IMG/VR virus record: IMGVR_UViG_3300025732_000164
Coordinates: 1 to 32,283 of that record
Direction: 5' to 3' (one strand)
Length of the DNA: 32,283 nt
DNA from: a virus
Of the stretch, positions 26,949 through 32,283 are shown one piece after another. A program made the position numbers and the translations under genes. The notes beneath the pieces are model-generated. The model worked only from the letters and a program-made list of their open reading frames with translations. It was not told the DNA's origin and searched no databases. The first letter of the stretch is position 1, and each line of letters starts with the position of its first letter.

Positions 26949-28241
26949 GTGGCCCAGTTTAGGACAGACACGAGTAAGCTAGACAACTCGCACCTCATCA
27001 CGAGGTACGAGGTCGGGATGCTGAGCGACCGCCTGACGCCGGGTGGCTCGATGGTCGACGCGTTCGGAAAACTTCGCATATCTCAACCATATACTCTGTT
27101 CGACAGCAGCCACAGGTACCAGGACAACGGCAAGTGGTCGACGACAAATACTTCTAGTAGTTTTACTACATACCAAGTGAACGAGAGCGTGATCGACATG
27201 ACGGTCAAGACGGCGGTAAACGCCGAGGTCGTCAGAGAGACTTATCGTGTGTTCACGTACCAGCCCGGTAAATCCATGCTTAATCTAAACACGTTCGTCA
27301 TGAACGACGACTCTACTAAGACTGGCCTCAGACAGAGAGTCGGTCTCTTCAACTCAAACAACGGAGTGTTCCTCGAGAAGCTCGGCGCAAACTTATACTT
27401 CGTCCTTAGGTCTAAGACGACTGGAACCGTCGTCGACACGAGAGTCTTGCAGTCTAACTGGAACAAAGATACGTTCACGAGCAACACGTACTCGACTCAA
27501 ACTGGAATAAACTTTACAAACGGCCTAGACGTCACTAAAGTCAACATCCTCTGGTTCGACATCGGCGGGCTCGGAGCCGGAGACGTTCGGTGTGGGTTCG
27601 TTGTAGACGGTCGACCTCTCCAAGCCCACGTGTTTCATAATGAGAATATGAGCTACAGCTCATACATGACGACTGCTAGCCTACCGCTCAGGTACGAGAT
27701 CAAGAACACTCTCGCGACATCTTCTAACTCGACTCTCAAGCAGATCAGCTCGTCGGTCATCTCCGAGGGTGGCTACGAGAAAGTCACTCCCATGACTGTG
27801 GTTAGGTCGACCTCCAACACGACCATAAGCACTGCAGCGTCCTTCGTTCCGATACTATCCGTCCGCCTCGCGTCGGACCGGCTCGACGCAGTGATCGTAC
27901 CAGCGCAGATGAATTTCTTCCCGACTTCGTCAGACAACTTCGAAGTCGCGCTTATAAAGAATGCGACTCTGACTGGCGAGAGCTACGACACGAGCACCTA
28001 CGCTAACATCGATGTCGATAGATCGGCGACTGCGATGACTGGCGGCACGATGGTCCGGCACGAGTACGTCGCTGCGACTAACCAAAGTGGGGTTCCACTC
28101 AACAAGCTCACGGACTACAACTTCGAGATGCAGCTGGGTAGGACCACGGGCGGAGTGTCGGACGTACTGACTCTAGCTGCTAGAGTCTTGACGGGCACGG
28201 GAACCGGCATGGGCTCGCTTTCCTTCTACGACCTAACTTAA
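26949..28241 (+). CDS. Virion structural protein (probable tail or fibre-associated)
   Basis: This 430-residue protein is rich in Ser, Thr and Asn and probably all-beta. DAFGKLRISQPYTLFDSSHRY (about 36-56) is a motif that I recall from T4-like marine phage structural proteins, as is the later region LYFVLRSKTTGTVVDTRVLQ, SNWN. No catalytic motif is visible. The start is GTG 26949, two bases after the preceding stop, with only a weak ribosome site, so coupling is likely. Stretches such as 27060-27180 are richer in A/T than the flanks, which may mark a recombining fibre-type gene. The exact location in the particle cannot be told. Confidence 0.72.
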   Translation: MAQFRTDTSKLDNSHLITRYEVGMLSDRLTPGGSMVDAFGKLRISQPYTLFDSSHRYQDNGKWSTTNTSSSFTTYQVNESVIDMTVKTAVNAEVVRETYRVFTYQPGKSMLNLNTFVMNDDSTKTGLRQRVGLFNSNNGVFLEKLGANLYFVLRSKTTGTVVDTRVLQSNWNKDTFTSNTYSTQTGINFTNGLDVTKVNILWFDIGGLGAGDVRCGFVVDGRPLQAHVFHNENMSYSSYMTTASLPLRYEIKNTLATSSNSTLKQISSSVISEGGYEKVTPMTVVRSTSNTTISTAASFVPILSVRLASDRLDAVIVPAQMNFFPTSSDNFEVALIKNATLTGESYDTSTYANIDVDRSATAMTGGTMVRHEYVAATNQSGVPLNKLTDYNFEMQLGRTTGGVSDVLTLAARVLTGTGTGMGSLSFYDLT

Positions 28242-28253
28242 CGGGAGACGCGC

Positions 28254-28490
28254 GTGTCATACGCATCGCTAGAGAGTGCCATACGTCGAGTAGTCGTCGA
28301 GAAGAGCGACGACTACGAGGGAGAGATGGCCCGAGCACAGCTTAAGTCCATAGCGGACAAAGCGTCTAAGCTCGCTGACGCTATGAAGGACGACACAGAG
28401 CTCGAGGCTTGGATCCAGTCCAAGATCACTACGGCCGAGGACTACATCTCGACCGTTCACGACTACATGACATACAAAGACAAGAAGTAA
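28254..28490 (+). CDS. Small conserved phage helical protein
   Basis: This 78-residue acidic helical protein has KSIADKASKLADAMKDDTEL and EAWIQSKITTAEDYISTVHDY, ending MTYKDKK. The EAWIQSKIT-x-AEDYISTV-x-DY pattern recurs in many phages beside structural genes, with no known function. GTG 28254 follows GGGAG. It has a 12-base gap before and after, so it belongs to the virion operon. Confidence 0.75.
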   Translation: MSYASLESAIRRVVVEKSDDYEGEMARAQLKSIADKASKLADAMKDDTELEAWIQSKITTAEDYISTVHDYMTYKDKK

Positions 28491-28502
28491 GGAGAGCACT
28501 CA

Positions 28503-29270
28503 ATGTTTGGAACAAAGAAGTTTGGACTAACAGACTCGATCATCGATGCGGTCAAGTCTGTCGTAGAGGGCAAGGTTAAGGAGTACGGAGTCGACACCGA
28601 GCGCGAGCTCGCTGCAAAGGGCGAGAAGCCCATCCGCGCGCCGAAGAAGCCTAAGAAGGTCGAAGAGGTCGCCGACCCCGCGGGTTCTCCAGCCGGCGGC
28701 CGTCAGACCAACGCGATGGACGCCCGTCGCCCGACTCCGAGCGACAAGTACCGCATGAAGAATCGAAAGGGCGATAAGAACCTCGACGGTAAGGTCGAGC
28801 CCATCGAGCTCACGCCGAACCTCAAGGAGATGACCATGAAGGAGCGCACCGCGTTCCACATGGCCGCCGCCGCAGCGAAGCGGACCGGCAAGTCTCACTT
28901 CATGTTCGGTGGTAAGAAGTTTCCGGTCAAGATGTCGGCCGACGCAGCGCGCGAGATGACCTCTGAGGAGGCCGTCAGCGAGGAGCGCTGGATCAACATC
29001 AAGACTAAGGCCGTCGTCCAAGCTCCGGACCGCGACAAGGCTGCCCAGCTCCTCAACACCAAGACGCTGTACATTCGCAAGGCGCCGGCGTCGACTAACG
29101 AGGAGAAGACGATGACCGGACCCGAGGTCACTCGGGCTCATAAGATCGGTAAGCACTTCAAGAAGAAGGGCGTCGGCGACGAGCCGTACGCTCTGGCGAC
29201 CTGGATGACTCTCAGGAAGCCGAGCGCAGCCAAGAAGGCTGAGAAGACTATCGAGAAGAAGAAGGACTAA
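28503..29270 (+). CDS. Virion-associated protein with conserved HMAAAAAKRTGKSHF motif
   Basis: This 255-residue protein is basic and repeat-like. A short N-terminal helix (DSIIDAVKSVVEGKVKEYGV) precedes a Lys/Pro-rich linker. TAFHMAAAAAKRTGKSHFMF then GGKKFPVKM (about 120-145) is a motif found in several structural proteins of T4-like marine phages. The C-terminus has EVTRAHKIGKHFKKKGVGDE followed by PYALATWMTL, another recurrent module, and a Lys-rich tail. No enzyme motif. ATG 28503 follows AAGGAG. C-ending codons in the second half suggest good expression. It probably belongs to the particle, by context. Confidence 0.68.
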   Translation: MFGTKKFGLTDSIIDAVKSVVEGKVKEYGVDTERELAAKGEKPIRAPKKPKKVEEVADPAGSPAGGRQTNAMDARRPTPSDKYRMKNRKGDKNLDGKVEPIELTPNLKEMTMKERTAFHMAAAAAKRTGKSHFMFGGKKFPVKMSADAAREMTSEEAVSEERWINIKTKAVVQAPDRDKAAQLLNTKTLYIRKAPASTNEEKTMTGPEVTRAHKIGKHFKKKGVGDEPYALATWMTLRKPSAAKKAEKTIEKKKD

Positions 29271-29273
29271 CTC

Positions 29274-29281
29274 TATAAATA
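29274..29281 (+). promoter_or_regulatory. Late promoter TATAAATA
   Basis: A perfect late consensus just after the stop at 29270. The expected start is near 29287, giving a leader of about 57 bases with GAGGAGAG (29328-29335). A small hairpin TTTCGT/ACGAAA (29295-29300, 29319-29324) lies in the leader. No convincing anti-Shine-Dalgarno arm is seen here. Confidence 0.88.
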
Positions 29282-29343
29282 AGGCGAGCGATTGTTTCGT
29301 TATGCCGAGTAGTCACTGACGAAAAGCGAGGAGAGAACGTCAA

Positions 29344-30114
29344 ATGCCACTCTGGAACTTCCTGCACGAGAAGAACAACCCGTCTTCTGGTGCCAACAGC
29401 GTCGCGGGTAGGATTGCCGGTTACGAGCCTTTCGGTGGCGCGACCGACGGCAGAGAGTCTTGGAAGCGAAACGTAGTCGCGACCAAGTACGGCTGGGTCC
29501 GTCGGACTAACGTCACTAAGGACGGTGCTAACAGCCAGCGCGACGAGATCGTCGTCGCGGCCAACCCTGGGATCACCTCGGGCACCGACGACGGCTACGC
29601 CAACGTCTCGCACCTGGCCTTCCCGGACATCGCGCAGGTCTACTTCAGCTCGAACAGCACCGGCGGAACCGCGCTGCAGGCGAACAGCTACGCGAACATC
29701 TACGTCGTGTTCAACGAGCCGATTCGCAGCAAGGGCGGCCGAGTCATCTACCAGTTCAAGGTCGCTAACACGGTCTCTGGCAACGCGACCACGGCCTACT
29801 GGTCGAACAACTCGATCGTCGCTGGTTACAAGAACGGCGGCAGCTCGATCGTCAACGCGAACAACACACTCGTGTTCCGCGTCTACCTGCCGTTTGTGAA
29901 CGGCAAGACGTCGACCTATAAGGTCAACGCGAACACCGTCCAGGCCAACGGCGTCACTGCTGCCGGCGTCCTGAAGGGCGGCGGCGTGACGTCGAACCTC
30001 GTCAGCGAGAACATCACCACCGCTGGTTCCGAGGCCGCGAACCTCGTCATCACTGGCGCGGTGTCGAACAATGCTGGTACCTTCACGGTGCGCGCCGCGA
30101 AGACCGGCGGCTAA
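29344..30114 (+). CDS. Abundant virion protein (capsid decoration- or fibre-like)
   Basis: This 256-residue protein begins MPLWNFLHEKNNPSSGANSV and is otherwise rich in Asn, Ser, Thr, Gly and Val with beta-strand character. The region ANIYVVFNEPIRSKGGRVIY and later NANNTLVFRVYLPF resemble the strands of an Ig-like or jelly-roll domain. Its codon choice is the most extreme in the window (almost always C-ending: AAC, GTC, ATC, GGC), which usually marks very highly expressed genes. Together with its own perfect late promoter and a longer leader, this suggests a high-copy structural protein such as a head decoration or sheath-associated protein. No homologue is certain to me. ATG 29344 follows GAGGAGAG. 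Confidence 0.7.
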   Translation: MPLWNFLHEKNNPSSGANSVAGRIAGYEPFGGATDGRESWKRNVVATKYGWVRRTNVTKDGANSQRDEIVVAANPGITSGTDDGYANVSHLAFPDIAQVYFSSNSTGGTALQANSYANIYVVFNEPIRSKGGRVIYQFKVANTVSGNATTAYWSNNSIVAGYKNGGSSIVNANNTLVFRVYLPFVNGKTSTYKVNANTVQANGVTAAGVLKGGGVTSNLVSENITTAGSEAANLVITGAVSNNAGTFTVRAAKTGG

Positions 30115-30130
30115 CCGGAGTCGATAGGCC

Positions 30131-30535
30131 ATGGCCGATAAGAAGGTAAGTCAGCTAGCTTCTCTGGCGTCGACCACGAGGGAGGACCTCCTCTACGTGG
30201 TCGACGATCCCAACGGCACTCCGACGTCGAAGAAGATCACAATTAAGAACTTCTTCGGCGCGGTGCCGAGCAACACTGTGTTCAACGCTCGCGTCACCGC
30301 TAAGGCTAACGTATCCATCACGTGCTCCAACACCGTGGTTACGTCGAACGTCAACTTCGTCGGCGCTGGCCTGACTAAAGCGAACAACTTCATACTGACT
30401 CTCAAGACGGCTCCCGCGTCAAACAACGCGACGACTGAGGGTTATAAGACGGGTGCAGTCTTCTTCTCAAACACTCACTTGTACGTGGCCGTTAACGCTA
30501 CCACGATCAAGAGAGTCGCGCTGAGCACGTTCTAG
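30131..30535 (+). CDS. Small fibre/baseplate-type structural protein
   Basis: This 134-residue protein starts MADKKVSQLASLASTTREDL LYVVDD, then GTPTSKKITIKNFFG. This N-terminal module is widespread in phage tail fibre and structural proteins, where it usually forms an attachment or trimerisation base. The C-terminal GAVFFSNTHLYVAVNATTIK RVAL is a typical short beta motif of the same group. There is no long fibre shaft, so it may be a minor particle component. ATG 30131 lies 17 bases after the preceding gene; the ribosome site is weak (GGAG at 30116-30119). Its stop overlaps the GTG of the next small gene. Confidence 0.75.
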   Translation: MADKKVSQLASLASTTREDLLYVVDDPNGTPTSKKITIKNFFGAVPSNTVFNARVTAKANVSITCSNTVVTSNVNFVGAGLTKANNFILTLKTAPASNNATTEGYKTGAVFFSNTHLYVAVNATTIKRVALSTF

Positions 30536-30684
30536 TGAAGACCTTCGAGCAGCTCAGAGAGTGGCTCACTCGCGGCGGAGCCGACGAGGAGGAGGAAGAG
30601 GAGGAGGCCGCGAGAGGGCCTAAAGCTAAGAAGACGTCGCGAGAGTCGTCTAGAAAGTCGGAGTCAGAAAAGAATAAGAAGTAG
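30535..30684 (+). CDS. 49-residue protein with acidic run and basic tail
   Basis: GTG 30535 shares its G with the preceding TAG stop (TAGTG). The peptide VKTFEQLREWLTRGGADEEE continues as an unbroken run of acidic residues (seven Glu in all) and ends in a Lys/Arg/Ser-rich tail with many KS and KK pairs. It is surely disordered apart from the N-terminal helix. The N-terminal KTFEQLRE pattern is common at the start of T4-like phage virion proteins. No Shine-Dalgarno; translational coupling is likely. Confidence 0.55.
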   Translation: MKTFEQLREWLTRGGADEEEEEEEAARGPKAKKTSRESSRKSESEKNKK

Positions 30685-30690
30685 GATACC

Positions 30691-31071
30691 ATGCGTGAGT
30701 TGACTGAGAGTAACTTTATGATCTATGCGGCGAGGCACTATGACAACCCGAGGTGCGTGAGCGAGGCAGAGTTCCACGAGGACGTGGGTAGGATAAAGAG
30801 CATCAGTCGACTCTTCGGTAGGTACGATAAGACCGGCGAGCTTAAGCACAGACTGATACTGAATCACATCCGAGTCCTCTACAATGTGTTCGAGCACGAG
30901 GCTATGACTAAGATGCTGTGCTTCAGGCTGAGCCGATACCTGCACTACCTGAAGCCGTTCCTCGTTCTCCTTCACTACTGGCCCTCTCGCGTCGAGGTCG
31001 GTAACCTAGTCGTAGTAGACTCGTGCGTGTCTATGGACAAGGGCGTGGTAGAGGCACTAAGGACGATCTGA
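30691..31071 (+). CDS. Conserved T4-like phage protein, putative neck or assembly role unknown
   Basis: This 126-residue all-helical protein begins MRELTESNFMIYAARHYDNP and contains YDKTGELKHRLILNHIRVLYNVF, LKPFLVLLHYWPSR and MDKGVVEALRTI. From memory, this pattern is a strongly conserved small protein of marine T4-like phages, found beside structural genes and annotated as hypothetical. The LLHYWPS stretch is hydrophobic but too short and too interrupted for a confident membrane helix. ATG 30691 follows AGGA. Its stop overlaps the next start (TGATG). Confidence 0.78.
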   Translation: MRELTESNFMIYAARHYDNPRCVSEAEFHEDVGRIKSISRLFGRYDKTGELKHRLILNHIRVLYNVFEHEAMTKMLCFRLSRYLHYLKPFLVLLHYWPSRVEVGNLVVVDSCVSMDKGVVEALRTI

Positions 31072-32036
31072 TGGCTGGAGTAGCAGTAGACGCATTCCTG
31101 ACCTACCAGTTCCTCAAGCGGCTAGTGACGCCGTTTCGAGACACTCAGGCGTTTGCTCTCGGAATCATCGACGCAGACGGTCACAAGATTCGCGACCCAA
31201 AGACGCAGGTCGAGCTAGACTCCTACCGCTACTTCGATCGTCTAGTGTTCAACCTCAAGAAGCTCATCGAGAAGGTTCCCGGTGGAAAGAGTCGGATCGC
31301 GACTTACGCTGCGGCGCTCCTCCTTCTGCGCGAGCAGGACGAGGAACTCCTGGACGAGTACGTCCTAGAGCGAGAGCTGCACTCAGAGATCAGCGGCCTT
31401 CGCGGAGTCGACTTGCCTGACACTAGTAACTTAACGGAGGCGTCCGTGAAGCTAAGGAAGCTCGGCGCGAAGAGGTCGTCGTCGAAGAGCGACCCGAGGA
31501 TGAAGCTCGCGAAGTTTCTTCGCGACCGCGAGGAGTATAAGAAGCTGTTCAAGAAGGAGGACGCTCCGGCCAACGCAGTCGGCGGCGGTGCGATCCACGG
31601 CGTCGGAGTCGGACCCAAGGGAGAGCCTGGCGTTCCTCCGATGGCGACTCTGAGAAGAAAGCGACCAGTCGACCTCCCTAAGCAGGGATCGTCGGTGATC
31701 AAGCAGCCTAAGCGCGTCCTGGTCGACGAAGCGAGGGTCCCTAGGATCATCGACCAGAGGACTGGCAAACCAGTCCCGATGGTCTACTACAAGGCCTTGG
31801 GAAAGGCCGCGCCAGTCGGTAAGTCGAGCTCGTCCAAGGGTAACGGCGGCGACGGTGACGGCGGAGAGGAGTACCTCCACTTGTCCGAGAGGCTGGCCAA
31901 GGTCGATGGAAAGTGGGCTCTAGTCTCTAAGAAGACCGGTAAGCCACTCGCGTACTACAAGGGCGAGGGAAAGCCGTCGGCCGAGTGGGTGGCGCGCCAG
32001 GAGCGGCGCATTCAGTACTTCAAGCACGGCGGCTGA
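31071..32036 (+). CDS. Conserved phage protein with C-terminal ERRIQYFKH motif
   Basis: This 321-residue protein starts MAGVAVDAFLTYQFLKRLVT PF, a pattern conserved in T4-like marine phages, followed by YRYFDRLVFNLKKLIEKVPGG (a helical module). A Lys/Ser-rich linker (about 130-160) and a Gly/Pro-rich stretch (about 165-195) follow. The C-terminus, ERLAKVDGKWALVSKKTGKP then ARQERRIQYFKHGG, is a short module seen at the ends of several phage proteins. No enzyme motif is present. ATG 31071 overlaps the previous stop as TGATG; a longer upstream frame is ignored. The role is probably structural, by context. Confidence 0.73.
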   Translation: MAGVAVDAFLTYQFLKRLVTPFRDTQAFALGIIDADGHKIRDPKTQVELDSYRYFDRLVFNLKKLIEKVPGGKSRIATYAAALLLLREQDEELLDEYVLERELHSEISGLRGVDLPDTSNLTEASVKLRKLGAKRSSSKSDPRMKLAKFLRDREEYKKLFKKEDAPANAVGGGAIHGVGVGPKGEPGVPPMATLRRKRPVDLPKQGSSVIKQPKRVLVDEARVPRIIDQRTGKPVPMVYYKALGKAAPVGKSSSSKGNGGDGDGGEEYLHLSERLAKVDGKWALVSKKTGKPLAYYKGEGKPSAEWVARQERRIQYFKHGG

Positions 32037-32037
32037 C

Positions 32038-32283
32038 GTGGGTTTCCTCGTGGGAGGCGTCGGACTGAAGCTAGCCATCGCGCTGGCGCTCGTGTCCGTT
32101 CTCTCGGGGGGAGTCATCTACGTTCAGTCCCTCAGGATGAGCCTACAGGTCGCTCAAGAGAACCAAGCGAAGCTAGAGGGCGTCGTGTCGTCTCAGAAGG
32201 CGGTGATGGATCAGACCAACCGCGACATCGAGAAGATGCGCGAGATCAATCAGAACCTGAGCATCGAGATGAGCGTCGCTCGC
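32038..32283 (+). CDS. Membrane-anchored coiled-coil protein, spanin-like (partial)
   Basis: The reading frame opens at GTG 32038, one base after the preceding stop, and runs off the window end after 82 codons. A single N-terminal transmembrane helix (KLAIALALVSVLSGGVIYVQ, about 11-30) is followed by a heptad-rich coiled coil (SLQVAQENQAKLEGVVSSQK and onward). This is the layout of inner-membrane spanins (Rz-type) and of several unnamed phage membrane proteins. The Shine-Dalgarno is weak; coupling is likely. Without the C-terminus or a second spanin gene the assignment stays open. Confidence 0.6.
   Translation, partial: MGFLVGGVGLKLAIALALVSVLSGGVIYVQSLRMSLQVAQENQAKLEGVVSSQKAVMDQTNRDIEKMREINQNLSIEMSVAR

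Noticed and set aside
29274-29344. Gated translation at the 29344 structural gene
   Set aside because: Only CTCT/AGAG (four bases) complementarity was found between the promoter region and the ribosome site, too weak to claim.
682-32117. Many long open frames on the - strand (for example 16666-17556, 29248-30132, 10890-11687)
   Set aside because: They mirror strongly coding + strand genes with recognisable motifs, have no ribosome sites or promoters, and arise from the C/G-ending third codon positions.
1-32283. Enrichment of GANTC (CcrM-type) sites as a host signature
   Set aside because: GAGTC and GACTC look frequent locally, but a count in 157-1374 gave 5 in 1.2 kb, about chance level; no clear genome-wide signal by eye.
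1-32283. tRNA genes, integrase, transposon or attachment sites
   Set aside because: I looked for tRNA-like cloverleaf elements, tyrosine/serine recombinase motifs and terminal repeats and saw none.

Overview
This window is part of the genome of a strictly lytic, T4-like myovirus with a fairly GC-rich genome. I judge this from the conserved T4 replication set (sliding clamp gp45, clamp loader gp44/gp62, RegA, DNA polymerase gp43, UvsX, helicase gp41), from TATAAATA-type late promoters, and from the many conserved small proteins that I recall from T4-like cyanophages, pelagiphages and rhizobiophages. No photosynthesis genes, integrase, tRNA genes or CRISPR arrays are visible. All genes lie on the + strand, are tightly packed, and often overlap by 1-8 bases. 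The host is probably a proteobacterium, possibly an alphaproteobacterium: base composition and a ROSE-like leader before hsp20 fit, but neither proves it.

Layout. 1-2727: end of an unknown gene, a C5-cytosine methyltransferase-like gene, a terminator, an AT-rich promoter region driving a histone-tail-like small protein, and short accessory genes including a membrane peptide and a secreted protein. 2742-6582: a zincin/VWA protein plus a MoxR/CobS-type AAA+ ATPase, each with its own sigma70-type promoter, then a small winged-helix protein and a strong terminator. 6596-8162: a conserved phage protein and a glycosyltransferase-like protein. 8159-11075: gp45-gp44-gp62-RegA-Dps-like operon. 11079-12873: Hsp20 behind a candidate RNA thermometer, a 44-residue gene, and a lysis pair (GH19 endolysin, holin-like protein). 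12881-20353: gp43, a coiled-coil protein, a membrane protein, UvsX, gp41 and small genes including a zinc protease-like protein. 20356-24190: accessory genes, namely a PiT phosphate transporter, an orphan 507-residue protein, an AT-rich nuclease-like gene and two tiny membrane peptides. 24245-32283: virion-type late genes.

Regulation. Eight sigma70-like promoters sit at gene junctions; all have a 17-base spacer and seven have an extended TGN-10 box. Late promoters (T/G/C)ATAAATA precede late genes. The most interesting pattern is that at several starts the Shine-Dalgarno sequence can pair with a segment lying between the promoter -10 and the expected transcription start, or upstream of it. 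Read-through RNA would hide the ribosome site, whereas RNA begun at the local promoter would lack the blocking arm. The endolysin leader closely resembles the switch known for T4 gene e. Other genes (gp43, gp41, and two late genes) have an ATG at the predicted transcription start and no Shine-Dalgarno, so their own transcripts would be leaderless. Together these suggest that translation is gated by where the transcript starts, letting late genes sit safely inside early and middle operons.
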